Below, piece after piece: positions 1 to 8,175 of a DNA stretch of 64,000 nucleotides. Under the pieces are notes generated by a model. It was not told the DNA's origin. It saw only the letters and a list, made by a program, of their open reading frames with translations, and made no database searches. Source of the DNA: Streptomyces radiopugnans. GTDB taxonomy: Bacteria; Actinomycetota; Actinomycetes; Streptomycetales; Streptomycetaceae. Made by a program: the position numbers and the translations under genes. Location of the stretch: assembly GCF_900110735.1 (NCBI RefSeq), contig NZ_FOET01000021.1, forward strand, positions 1 to 64,000. The letters run 5' to 3'. Each line of letters starts with the position of its first letter. Position 1 is the first letter of the stretch.

Positions 1-28
1 ACTCGTAGGGCAGGTGCGACTGCGGCAT
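1..28 (-). CDS. Possible start of a gene running off the left edge
   Basis: Only the first nine codons would lie inside the window (MPQSHLPYE, then the edge). An AAGGA ribosome-binding sequence at 35-39 sits six bases upstream of the ATG at 26-28, which is the only real support. The product cannot be recognised. The call would fail if the frame is closed just left of the window. Confidence 0.3.
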
Positions 29-459
29 GGCGGATCCTTGGGAAGCGGCGGAGATCGAACAGCGAGCGCCAGAACCACCGCGAGCACCGATGGGTGCTCC
101 GCTCCCTGCGGGAGCGGAGAGGCGGTGCTACGCGGCCGCACGACTGGGAGGCTCGCCACGCACGGCAGCATCACCCCAGTCCCATGTCCGCCAACGGCCA
201 CCGCGCCACATGCCGAGACGCGCGTCCGCAGGATATCGCGCCCGAACCCGCCGCAACCGGTGGCCCCGTGCACAGCGGGCAGGACCTGTCCGGCCGGGGC
301 CGGACACGGGGCCACGGCCGTGACCCGCGGCGCGGGCGGACCGGCGGGCAACGGCCGGGGATCCGCCGGCACCCGGGAGGTGCGCTCCCGGGCGCCGGCG
401 CCGGTCAGCGGTTTCGGCAGCCGTGCCGGAACGCCTCTCCGCGAAGGCCCCCGCCGCTG
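29..459. other. Intergenic stretch without a convincing gene
   Basis: No open frame here looks protein-like on either strand; the long plus-strand frames are GC-driven and run antisense into the next gene. The only structure I see is a pair of overlapping inverted repeats at 82-99 and 97-119. Confidence 0.5.
97..119 (-). terminator. Hairpin, terminator-like or part of a leader
   Basis: A perfect 10-bp stem (CTCCGCTCCC/GGGAGCGGAG) with a 3-base loop. A second inverted repeat, GAGCACC at 82-88 with GGTGCTC at 93-99, shares bases 97-99 with it, so the two hairpins exclude each other. It lies about 70 bases upstream of the possible gene start at 28. Confidence 0.35.
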
Positions 460-1563
460 CTAACGCTCCCCGTGCTCACCGCCGGATCCGGATGGCCGGG
501 CTGCGGGCGTGGGCGCGGTGGGGCCGGGTGCCGGGGTGCGCGGCGCGGGGCGCAGACGGTGGATCACGGCTGCGATGACCACGAGCAGTACGGCCAGCCC
601 CACCCACACCTGGGTCTGGGTGACGTTGAGTCCGGCGCCGGCGACACCGGGGGTGCGGCCTCCGTCCCGGCCGGTGGCGGCGACCACCAGCAGGCCGACG
701 ACGAAGGCCGCGGCGGCGACCCGTCCCGCCAGGTGCGCCGCCAGGGGCAGCGCGCCCGGTCGCCGCGAGGCGTCACGCAGTCGCAGGCGTTCACCGCTCC
801 GGGCGGGAGCGAGCAACCGGACCAGCAGCAGGAGGGCGACGGGAAGCTGGAGCAGCCACACGGTGGTGCGGAAGACGCCGTCGTACCAGACGTTGGTGCC
901 GTACAGCAGGGTGTGCCACACGCTCAGGACGTAGACGACGATGACGAAGCGGTGCAGGGCCCGCCACATCCGGGAACCGGTGGCCTGCCGCAGGTAGAAG
1001 GCCAGGCCGAGCGGGACGGCGAGGTAGAGGGCGAGCAGGCCGACCAGGATGGCGATCCGGCCGGTTCCCGAGGAGTAGACACCGGGGACGAAGACCTCGG
1101 CGAAGGAGGTCGCCACACGTCCCGCCCAGCCCGCCCCCTCCTCGTTCGTACGCACCAGCTCGGCGAAGAACAGGGCGGCGTGGGCGAACATCAGGCCGAT
1201 GGTGGTGAGGCTGGTGGTGCGGTGCCAGCGCTCGATCCGCACCGGCTGCACCCGCAGCCATCCGGGACGGGCACTGGAGCGGATCAGGCCCAGCATGACG
1301 GTGATCCAGGCCCACAACAGGCCCGTCCAGCCGAACGCCTGGCATAACCAGTACATCCAGTACCGGCCGGCGTCCGCCAGGTCGGGCATCACCTGGAGTG
1401 TCATGGAGACGCCGGACTCCACGCGCGCGTACAGCCAGGCGAAGAGGCCCGCTGTGATCACCAGGGCGGCGGTGGCGTCGGGCAGAGCCGCCCGCAGGTC
1501 CGCCCGCAGCGCCGGCAGGTCGAACCGCTGATGTCGTTCCGCTCGGACCGGGGTCTTCACCAT
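460..1563 (-). CDS. Ferric-reductase-like transmembrane protein
   Basis: A 367-residue membrane protein resembling the haem-binding transmembrane part of ferric reductases and NADPH oxidases. It has about seven hydrophobic segments. Paired histidines occur in hydrophobic context (RWHRTTSLTTIGLMFAHAAL and LHRFVIVVYVLSVWH), as expected for haem ligands. No FAD- or NAD-binding domain follows, so an electron donor partner would be separate. The C-terminus is a proline-rich cytoplasmic tail. I chose the ATG at 1563; a GTG at 1635 would add 24 low-complexity residues with no ribosome site. Neighbours give no clue to its role. Family assignment is good, but substrate and electron path are unknown. 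Confidence 0.75.
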   Translation of the reverse strand: MVKTPVRAERHQRFDLPALRADLRAALPDATAALVITAGLFAWLYARVESGVSMTLQVMPDLADAGRYWMYWLCQAFGWTGLLWAWITVMLGLIRSSARPGWLRVQPVRIERWHRTTSLTTIGLMFAHAALFFAELVRTNEEGAGWAGRVATSFAEVFVPGVYSSGTGRIAILVGLLALYLAVPLGLAFYLRQATGSRMWRALHRFVIVVYVLSVWHTLLYGTNVWYDGVFRTTVWLLQLPVALLLLVRLLAPARSGERLRLRDASRRPGALPLAAHLAGRVAAAAFVVGLLVVAATGRDGGRTPGVAGAGLNVTQTQVWVGLAVLLVVIAAVIHRLRPAPRTPAPGPTAPTPAARPSGSGGEHGER

Positions 1564-1769
1564 CGCAGGGACACCGCTTTCTCGTGGGGGAGGGGTGAAC
1601 GGCCTGCCCGGCCGGGCGTCCGCACGTGGGGACACGGGTTTCGCCCACGGGCGCCCCGAGAGTAGCCAGAAGAGGCAGCCCCGGGAAGGCTCGCCGGCAC
1701 GGCTCGCTTCTCGCCGCCGCCGCCCCCGTCACCTCCGTCGAGCACCGCGTCCGAAGGGGCCGGCCACCG

Positions 1770-1890
1770 CGTGCCCGTCGCGATCACGTCGCCCGGGTGC
1801 AGCGTCATGACGGAGGAGGTGTGGGCGATCAGTTCGCGGACGCCGAAGATCAGGTCGGCCGTACTGGTGCGCTGCCGGGTGATGCCGCCC
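1770..1890 (-). pseudogene. Remnant of a fumarylacetoacetate hydrolase family gene
   Basis: About 40 codons on the minus strand read as a conserved internal piece of the FAH family (STADLIFGVRELIAHTSS, then MTLHPGDVIATGT). This is the stretch just before the usual PAGVG loop. The match stops abruptly on both sides: the frame continues downstream as glycine/arginine-rich sequence without the rest of the fold, and no start or catalytic N-terminal part is present. It is best read as a decayed or rearranged gene fragment. Confidence 0.7.
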
Positions 1891-1899
1891 ACCTCGCAG

Positions 1900-2031
1900 C
1901 GCGGCCAGCAGTGGCCGGACCCCGCCGTCCAACAGGTCCACTTCGCGCAGATCCGCGCCCTCTTCGCCGACGCCACGGACGTCGACGGCGCACTGTTCGC
2001 GCTCGACCGCGCCTACCGGGAACACCGCTGA
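1900..2031 (+). pseudogene. Orphan C-terminal gene fragment
   Basis: From about 1912 the plus strand reads as a plausible amphipathic helical C-terminus (FAQIRALFADATDVDGALFA, then LDRAYREHR) ending in TGA at 2029-2031. There is no start or upstream domain; the preceding frame is the antisense of the FAH remnant. I do not recognise the parent family. It abuts the FAH fragment back to back, which supports a rearrangement scar. Confidence 0.4.
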
Positions 2032-2223
2032 TACCGACTGTCCGTCCGCCCGCCGGTGGGGACGGGGTACGGCGGGGCGGGTTCTCCGGCCGGGCGGGGA
2101 GCCGGGCGGCGCCGCGCCGGTTCCAGGCGGGGGCCGGTATCAACCCGCCGAGCGGGTGCCCTGGTTGATCGCGGCCGGGGAAGCGGCGGAGGTGATGCGG
2201 CCACCCTGCGACCACCAGGGCCC

Positions 2224-2268
2224 GAAAACGACGAGGGCCACTCCCGCCGTCCGGCGGAAGCGGCCCTG
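2224..2268 (-). terminator. Intrinsic terminator of tRNA-Pro
   Basis: On the minus strand a stem AGGGCC/GGCCCT (2262-2267 and 2234-2239) encloses further GC pairing and is followed by a TTTT run at 2225-2228. It starts about 17 bases after the tRNA 3' end, the expected place for its terminator. Confidence 0.7.
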
Positions 2269-2284
2269 CGACCTGCGATATCGC

Positions 2285-2361
<77 letters not shown>

Positions 2362-2691
2362 ATGCTCTCCCGGTTCGGGATCTTGTCCCTCGCCGTTCGC
2401 GCACAGAAACCATACCGCATTCCGGGGGGTGCTCGCTCACCCCTCAGGGGGCGGCGACGGAAGATCACTCTCGCTCCCGACCGAGCCCTGGGTGGCGGTT
2501 CCATCACCCAGCGTGCGCAGTTGTGCGGTCGCAGACCCGGAGCGGCGTACGGGAAACCCACGCGGCGGACGGAGCCGGCGGCGGGGGAGGGACGGCGGCG
2601 GAAGGCCTGGCGGGCACCGGAGCGGGTTTGCCGGGACGCAGGCGGGAAACGCGGTTGCCCTGGTCGTTGGTCCCGAGGACTGGAGTCGCAC
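2362..2691. other. Spacer between tRNA-Pro and the NADH dehydrogenase gene
   Basis: This should hold the divergent promoters for the tRNA and the dehydrogenase gene. A TATGGT at about 2413-2418 (minus strand) could be the tRNA -10 box, but I see no good -35. No coding potential is convincing. Confidence 0.4.
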
Positions 2692-4011
2692 GTGAGCCGT
2701 TCCCGGATTGTGATCGTCGGAGCCGGGTTCGCCGGTTACCAGACCGCCAGGACGCTGTCGCGGAAGCTCCGCGGGGCGGCCGAGATCGTGCTGGTGAACC
2801 CGAACGACTACTTCCTGTACCTGCCGCTGCTGCCCGAGGTGTCGGCCGGGCTCCTGGAGGCACGCCGGGTCTCGGTGTCGCTGGCCGGGACGCTGCCGAA
2901 GGTGCGGCTGGTGCTGGGAGAGGTCCACGGTGTGGACCTCGACGGGCGCTCGATCACCTACACCGACCCCGAGGGGACGGAGAAGAGCCTGGGCTACGAC
3001 CGGCTCGTCCTCACCGTCGGAAGCGTGAACAAGCTGCTGCCCATCCCCGGGGTGGCCGAGCACGCGGTCGGGTTCCGGGGCATGCCGGAGGCGCTGTACC
3101 TGCGCGACCACATCAGCCGGCAGATCGCCCTCGCCGCCAACGCCGAGGATCCGGAGGAGTGCCGGGCGCGCACCACCTTCGTGGTCGTCGGCGCGGGCTA
3201 CACCGGTACCGAGGTGGCCGCCCACGGCAAGATGTTCACCGACTCCCTCGCCCGCCAGCACGCCCGCAGCGCCGCAGGGATGCAGGCCGACGCCCGGCCC
3301 CGCTGGATGCTGCTCGACATCGCGGACCGGGTGCTGCCGGGCCTGGACGAGAAGCTGGCGCAGACCGCCGACCGGGTGCTGCGCAAGCGCGGCGTGGAGG
3401 TGCGGACGGGGACCTCGGTGAAGGAGGCCACCAAGGACGGAGTCCTCCTGAACACCGGGGAGTTCGTTCCCACCCGCTCGCTGATCTGGTGCGTCGGGGT
3501 GCGGCCCGATCCACTGGTGGAGCAGCTCGGTCTGCCGACCGAGAAGGGGCGGCTGATCGTCGACGAGTATCTGAACGTCCCCGGCCACCCCGACGTGTTC
3601 GCCTGCGGCGACGCCGCGGCGGTGCCGGACCTGACCAACCCGGGCCAGTACACGGCGATGACCGCCCAGCACGCGCACCGGCAGGGCAAGACGGCCGCGA
3701 ACAACATCATGGCCTCCTACGGCGTCGGCACCCGCCGCCCGTACAAGCACAGCGACCTCGGCTTCGTCGTCGACCTGGGAGGGGTGCAGGCCGCGGCCAA
3801 CCCCTTCGGCATCCCGCTGTCCGGCCCGATCGCCAACCTCGTCACCCGCGGCTACCACCTCGCCGCGATGCCGGGCAACCGGATCCGGGTGGCCGCCGAC
3901 TGGGCGCTGGACGCCGTACTGCGGCGGCAGGCCGTCCAGCTCGGCGTGCTGGACGCATGGTCGGTGCCGCTGGACACAGCCTCGCCCGAGACGGCCCGGC
4001 TGCGCGGCTGA
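2692..4011 (+). CDS. ndh: Type II NADH dehydrogenase (NAD(P)/FAD oxidoreductase)
   Basis: Predicted to pass electrons from NADH to quinone at the membrane without pumping protons. The 439-residue protein has two dinucleotide folds: IVIVGAGFAG at the N-terminus for FAD and FVVVGAGYTG near residue 165 for NADH. The second FAD contact, VFACGDAAA, is near residue 302, and the membrane-facing C-terminal region typical of NDH-2 follows. The GTG start at 2692 has GGAG six bases upstream; the frame is open further upstream but that part is not conserved-looking. It is monocistronic and converges on the next gene with a 16-bp gap. Confidence in the family is high, though close relatives use other donors. 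Confidence 0.85.
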   Translation: MSRSRIVIVGAGFAGYQTARTLSRKLRGAAEIVLVNPNDYFLYLPLLPEVSAGLLEARRVSVSLAGTLPKVRLVLGEVHGVDLDGRSITYTDPEGTEKSLGYDRLVLTVGSVNKLLPIPGVAEHAVGFRGMPEALYLRDHISRQIALAANAEDPEECRARTTFVVVGAGYTGTEVAAHGKMFTDSLARQHARSAAGMQADARPRWMLLDIADRVLPGLDEKLAQTADRVLRKRGVEVRTGTSVKEATKDGVLLNTGEFVPTRSLIWCVGVRPDPLVEQLGLPTEKGRLIVDEYLNVPGHPDVFACGDAAAVPDLTNPGQYTAMTAQHAHRQGKTAANNIMASYGVGTRRPYKHSDLGFVVDLGGVQAAANPFGIPLSGPIANLVTRGYHLAAMPGNRIRVAADWALDAVLRRQAVQLGVLDAWSVPLDTASPETARLRG

Positions 4012-4027
4012 CGGTCCCCCGTACGGC

Positions 4028-5485
4028 TCACGACGCGTCCGTGTCCGTGTCTGTGCCCGTGTCCGGTTCCGCGGGCCGCCGGGGGACCGGCGGCCCGTAG
4101 GGGCCGATCAGCTCGCGGTCCCACCACGCGCCGGTGGAGCGCAGTTCCCGCCAGGTGGTGAAGCGGTAGCGGTACAGCAGGGCCCGTACGTGGGCGGGCG
4201 GGGCGTCGGGGAAGGGGTTGGTGCGCAGCAGCCGCAGGGTGTCGGGGTCGTTCTCCAGCAGTCTGCGCAGCAGCCGGGTGAACCAGGGGGCCGCGTAGGA
4301 GGGTGAGAGCGCGGCGAACCACATCAGCCAGTCCAGCCGCAGGTGGTACGGCGCGTACTGGCGCGGCAGCCGGCGCACGTCCCCCGGCTTGCCCTTGAAG
4401 CCGTACTCCCGCCAGCGCGTGGCGTCGGTGATCCGCTCCTCGTCGGTGCCCTCGATCACCACCTCGTGGCGGACGCGCGTCACGCTGCCGAAGGCGCCGT
4501 AGGTGTTGACCAGGTGGAGCCGGTCGAAGGAGGCGTTCATCAGCTGGCGGCGCGAGAGCAGATTGCGCGCGGGCCGGTAGCTGAGCACCGCCACCAGCAC
4601 GGTCACGGCGATGACGGCGGCACCGAACCACAGGGGCGTGGGGCCGTGGGCGGGCGCGCCGGCGACGGGGGAGCCGGCGACGGCGGAGAAGGCCAGCAGA
4701 ACCGTCAGCCAGTTGAGCCAGGCGAAGTTGCCGGACGCCACCAGCCACAGCTGGGTGGCGACCACGGCCAGCCCGGCGAAGCTCGCCACCGGCTGAGGGA
4801 GGAACAGCAGGAAGGGGACGGCGAGCTGGGTGACGTGGTTGGCCGCCACCTCCAACCGGTGCAGCGGGCGCGGCAGGCGGTGGAAGAACCAGCTCAGCGG
4901 GCCCGGCATCGGCTGGGTCTCGTGGTGGTAGTCCAGGCAGGTCAGCCTGCGCCAGCACAGGTCGCCGCGCCACTTGATCAGCCCCGCGCCGAACTCCACC
5001 CGGAACAGCAGCCAGCGCAGCAGGACCAGGACGAGCAGCGGCGGGGCGACGTCCGCGTTGCCGAGGAAGACGGCCAGGAAGCCGGTCTCCAGCAGCAGCG
5101 ACTCCCAGCCGAACGCGTACCAGGTCTGGCCGACGTTCACGATCGACAGGTACAGCACCCACAGCAGCGCCCACATCGCCATGGACACCGCCAGCGGCAC
5201 CCGGTCGGCGGCGCCCAGCAGCACCGCCGCCGACAGCGCCGCGCCCAGCCAGGCCGCGGACGCGAAGAGGCGGTCGGAGTAGCGCAGGTGGAACAGGCTC
5301 GGTGAGGCGCGGAAGGACACCCGGCGCAGGAAGTCCGGGACCGGGGTCAGGCCGCGCTCGCCGATCAGCGCCCGGAACTGCAGCGCCGCCGAGACGAACG
5401 CGACGAGGTAGACGGCGGCCAGGCCTCGTTGGAGGACCAGGCGGCTCAGCCAGTAGTCGGGTGCCGCGAACCATTCCCACTCCAT
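4028..5485 (-). CDS. Lipase maturation factor family membrane protein
   Basis: A polytopic membrane protein of 485 residues matching the LMF1-like family, which in animals helps lipases fold in the ER; its bacterial role is unknown. Family marks are the tryptophan-rich blocks FGWESLLLETGFLAVFLG, FRVEFGAGLIKWRGD and HHETQPMPGPLSWFFHRLP in the first half, then several membrane spans. The C-terminal soluble part contains PWFTRLLRRLLEN. I chose the ATG at 5485; a GTG at 5503 would put the start inside a strong hairpin (5500-5536). A C-terminal DTGTDTDTD repeat is low complexity. It stands alone, downstream of the thiolase terminator. Confidence 0.8.
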   Translation of the reverse strand: MEWEWFAAPDYWLSRLVLQRGLAAVYLVAFVSAALQFRALIGERGLTPVPDFLRRVSFRASPSLFHLRYSDRLFASAAWLGAALSAAVLLGAADRVPLAVSMAMWALLWVLYLSIVNVGQTWYAFGWESLLLETGFLAVFLGNADVAPPLLVLVLLRWLLFRVEFGAGLIKWRGDLCWRRLTCLDYHHETQPMPGPLSWFFHRLPRPLHRLEVAANHVTQLAVPFLLFLPQPVASFAGLAVVATQLWLVASGNFAWLNWLTVLLAFSAVAGSPVAGAPAHGPTPLWFGAAVIAVTVLVAVLSYRPARNLLSRRQLMNASFDRLHLVNTYGAFGSVTRVRHEVVIEGTDEERITDATRWREYGFKGKPGDVRRLPRQYAPYHLRLDWLMWFAALSPSYAAPWFTRLLRRLLENDPDTLRLLRTNPFPDAPPAHVRALLYRYRFTTWRELRSTGAWWDRELIGPYGPPVPRRPAEPDTGTDTDTDAS

Positions 5486-5499
5486 GGCGCAGATGGATA

Positions 5500-5536
5500 C
5501 CACCGGGGCCCGCCGTCATGCGGCGGGCCCCGGTGG
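5500..5536 (-). terminator. 16-bp perfect hairpin after the thiolase gene
   Basis: Arms 5500-5515 and 5521-5536 (CCACCGGGGCCCGCCG and its complement) with a 5-base loop. It lies about 46 bases after the thiolase stop, so it should end that transcript, yet it is only 14 bases upstream of the next gene's ATG at 5485. Confidence 0.75.
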
Positions 5537-5582
5537 CGGGAGAGGCGGCCGTACGGGTGGCCGTGCGGCCGTACGCTCCCGC

Positions 5583-6779
5583 TCAGCGCTCCAGTACGAG
5601 GGCTTGGCCCTGGCCGACGCCGATGCACAGGGTGGCGAGACCGGTGCGGGCGCCGGTGGCGGCGAGGTGGTGGGCGACCGCGCCGGCCAGGCGGGCGCCG
5701 GAGGCGCCCAGGGGGTGGCCCAGGGCGATGGCGCCGCCGTGGGGGTTGACGACGGCCGGGTCCAGGTCGGGCCATTCGGCCAGGCAGCCCAGGACCTGGG
5801 CGGCGAAGGCCTCGTTGAGTTCGACGACGTCCAGGTCGGCGAAGGTGCGGCCGGCCTTGGCCAGGGCGTTGTGGACGGCCTGGACGGGGCCGAGGCCGAA
5901 GAGGTTGGGTTCCAGGGCGGTGGTGGCGGAGGCGCCGATGCGGGCCAGCGGCTCGCGCCCGGTGGCCTTCAGACCGGCCTCGTCGGTGAGCAGCAGGGCG
6001 GCGGCGCCGTCGTTGAGGGGGGAGGCGTTGCCGGCGGTGACGGTGCCGCCGTCGGGGCGGAAGGCGGGCTTGAGCTTGGCCAGCGCCTCCGGGGAGGTGG
6101 TGTCGCGGATGGACTCGTCGCGGGTCAGGTCGGTGCCGGGCACGGGCACGCTCTGGGCGCCGTGGACGCCGCCGGCCCAGGCGGCGGCGGCCTTGCGGTG
6201 GCTGGCCAGCGCGTAGGCGTCCTGGGCCTCGCGGGTGATGGCGTGCTTGTCGGCGACCTGCTCGGCGCCCTCGCCCAGGGAGACGGTCCACTCGGGGGGC
6301 ATGGCGGGGTTGGTCATGCGCCAGCCCAGGGTGGTGGAGTACAGCTGCTGGTGGCCGGCGGGGAAGCCGCGCTCGGGTTTGGGCAGCACCCAGGGGGCGC
6401 GGGACATGGACTCCACGCCGCCGGCGATGGCGATGGAGGCGTCGCCGCAGGCGATGGCGCGGGCGGCGTGGAGGACGGCTTCGAGGCCGGAGGCGCACAG
6501 CCGGTTGACGGTGACGCCGGGGACGGTGGCGGGAAGGCCGGCCAGGAGGGTGGCCATGCGGGCGACGTTGCGGTTGTCCTCGCCGGCGCCGTTGGCGTTG
6601 CCGAGGACGACGTCGTCGATGCGGGCGGGGTCGAGGTCGGGGGTGCGGTCGACCAGGGCGCGGATGACGTGGGCGGCCAGGTCGTCGGGGCGCACTCCGG
6701 CCAGGGCGCCGCCGTACCGGCCGATCGGGGTGCGCACCGCATCGACGACATACACATCACGCAGGAGATCGTTGGCCAT
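5583..6779 (-). CDS. Thiolase (acetyl-CoA acyltransferase, PcaF-like)
   Basis: Catalyses thiolytic cleavage or Claisen condensation of acyl-CoA. The 398-residue protein has the full thiolase set: nucleophile Cys95 in NRLCASGLE, the AGGVESMSRAP block, the NPHGGAIALGHPLG motif with His355, and the second catalytic cysteine Cys385 in CIGVGQG. Sequence around AGGVESMSRAP resembles beta-ketoadipyl-CoA thiolases as well as general degradative thiolases, so the substrate is open. The ATG at 6779 is preceded by AGGA; a longer frame to 6833 is unlikely. No other beta-ketoadipate or beta-oxidation gene is next to it. Confidence 0.85.
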   Translation of the reverse strand: MANDLLRDVYVVDAVRTPIGRYGGALAGVRPDDLAAHVIRALVDRTPDLDPARIDDVVLGNANGAGEDNRNVARMATLLAGLPATVPGVTVNRLCASGLEAVLHAARAIACGDASIAIAGGVESMSRAPWVLPKPERGFPAGHQQLYSTTLGWRMTNPAMPPEWTVSLGEGAEQVADKHAITREAQDAYALASHRKAAAAWAGGVHGAQSVPVPGTDLTRDESIRDTTSPEALAKLKPAFRPDGGTVTAGNASPLNDGAAALLLTDEAGLKATGREPLARIGASATTALEPNLFGLGPVQAVHNALAKAGRTFADLDVVELNEAFAAQVLGCLAEWPDLDPAVVNPHGGAIALGHPLGASGARLAGAVAHHLAATGARTGLATLCIGVGQGQALVLER

Positions 6780-7101
6780 GGCATGGATCCTGGCAGGGCC
6801 GCACCCGGATGGCCAGAAGCGGTCGGCGGGCATGGCCGATCACACATCCGTCGCTCCGGAAGGGTGGGCACGGGCACCGTCGTCCGGCCCGCGGTCTCTC
6901 GCGGTCCCGGGACCGGCCGGGGTGGGGAGCCGGAACCGGGGCACCAGGCAGAGGAGCACGTTCCGGGCGGACGGGAGGGTGCTCGCCCGGGCCGTCCGGC
7001 CCATGGTGCGGCGGATACCGTTGACCAGGGCCGCGGCGGAACGTAGCTTTCCCGGGAAAGCGCTTTCTATAGCCTGTCGCTACGAGGGGACGGACATCCG
7101 C
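6780..7101. other. Divergent control region between thiolase and esterase genes
   Basis: About 320 bases with no convincing gene. The esterase-proximal end holds a promoter and operator (7021-7067). Nothing clear was seen for the thiolase promoter. Confidence 0.45.
7021..7067 (+). promoter_or_regulatory. Promoter with LacI-type palindromic operator
   Basis: TTGACC at 7021 and TAGCTT at 7044 are separated by 17 bases, a plausible vegetative promoter. The perfect 12-bp palindrome GAAAGCGCTTTC at 7056-7067 falls at the expected transcription start. Palindromes with a central CG and this AAGCGCTT core are typical of LacI/GalR-family repressors of sugar genes. It should make the downstream esterase inducible by a carbohydrate. 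Confidence 0.65.
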
Positions 7102-8082
7102 ATGCCGCTGACCGATCTTCCGCTGGAGGAACTGCGCGCCTACCGGCCCGAGGTGGCCGAGCCAGGGGACTTCGACGCCTTCTGGTCCAAGACGCTCACC
7201 GCCGCCCGCGCGGCGGCGCCCGGGCCGGCGGAGTACCGGCGGGTCGAGGACGCCCCGCTGAGCACCGTGGAGGTGTTCGACGTCCGCTTCCCCGGCTGGG
7301 ACGGCCAGCCCGTCGCGGCCTGGCTGATCCTGCCGCGCGGCGCGGACGGGCCGCTGCCCGCCGTGGTCAACTACATCGGCTACAGCGGCGGCCGCGGCCT
7401 GTACATCGAGCACCTGCTGTGGAGCGCGGCCGGCTACGCCACCCTCGTCGTCGACAGCCGGGGCCAGGGCCACGACACCCCCGACCCGGACCCGGACACC
7501 ACCCCGCAGTACGTCGGCGGCTTCATGACCCGCGGTCTGGACGACCCCGCCCGCCACTACTACCGGCGGCTGATGACCGACTGCGTGCGCGCCGTGGACG
7601 CCGTGCGCGAGCATCCGGCGGTGGACCCGGAGCGGGTGGTGGTCGCGGGCGGCAGCCAGGGAGGCGGGCTGGCCCTGGCCGTGGCCGGGCTGGCGCCGGA
7701 GAAGGTGGCGGCGGCGCTGGTGGACGTGCCGTTCCTGTGCCACTTCCGGCGGGGCGCCGAACTGGCCGCGGCCGGCCCGTATCCGGAGATCGCCCACTAC
7801 CTCGGAGTGCACCGGCGCATCGACCCCGAGTCCGTCTTCACCACGCTGAACTACTTCGACGGCCTGCACTTCGCGCGCCGCGCCACCGCTCCCGCGCTGT
7901 TCAGCGTGGGGCTGATGGACCCGGTCTGCCCGCCCTCGACGGTCTTCGCCGCCTACCACCGCTACGCGGGGGAGGACAAGGACATCAGGGTGTGGCACTT
8001 CGGCGACCACGCCGGGGGCCGCTCCTCGCAGCAGTGGGAGCAGTTGCTGTGGCTGCGCGGGCGCGGCCTGGCGTCCGCCTGA
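7102..8082 (+). CDS. Acetylxylan esterase / cephalosporin-C deacetylase family hydrolase
   Basis: A cytoplasmic alpha/beta hydrolase of 326 residues that removes acetyl groups from sugars or xylo-oligosaccharides in the AXE1 family. The triad is visible: Ser185 in GGSQGG, Asp273 in LMDPVCPPST, and His303 in FGDHAGG. No signal peptide is present, so it would act on imported acetylated sugars. The ATG at 7102 has GGGGA about 11 bases upstream. A LacI-type operator and promoter precede it. It is monocistronic and ends against a convergent sugar-binding lipoprotein gene, with a hairpin between. Family confidence is high; natural substrate is inferred. Confidence 0.85.
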   Translation: MPLTDLPLEELRAYRPEVAEPGDFDAFWSKTLTAARAAAPGPAEYRRVEDAPLSTVEVFDVRFPGWDGQPVAAWLILPRGADGPLPAVVNYIGYSGGRGLYIEHLLWSAAGYATLVVDSRGQGHDTPDPDPDTTPQYVGGFMTRGLDDPARHYYRRLMTDCVRAVDAVREHPAVDPERVVVAGGSQGGGLALAVAGLAPEKVAAALVDVPFLCHFRRGAELAAAGPYPEIAHYLGVHRRIDPESVFTTLNYFDGLHFARRATAPALFSVGLMDPVCPPSTVFAAYHRYAGEDKDIRVWHFGDHAGGRSSQQWEQLLWLRGRGLASA

Positions 8083-8116
8083 CCCCGTAGGGAGGCCCCG
8101 GCGGCGCCCCGCGGCC

Positions 8117-8140
8117 CCGGCACCCCTGTTCCGGTGCCGG
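8117..8140. terminator. Terminator between convergent genes
   Basis: An 8-bp stem CCGGCACC/GGTGCCGG with an 8-base loop in the 93-bp gap between the convergent esterase and lipoprotein genes; it can serve both directions. Confidence 0.55.
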
Positions 8141-8175
8141 TGCGCCGGATCGGGGGCGCCGGGGGCGGGCGCGCG

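Noticed and set aside
82..240. Possible cobalamin or other riboswitch
   Set aside because: None of the conserved riboswitch boxes can be aligned on either strand; only simple hairpins are present.
94..1347. A 417-codon plus-strand frame at the left end
   Set aside because: Antisense to the ferric-reductase-like protein and full of Gly/Asp/Gln repeats with no domain.
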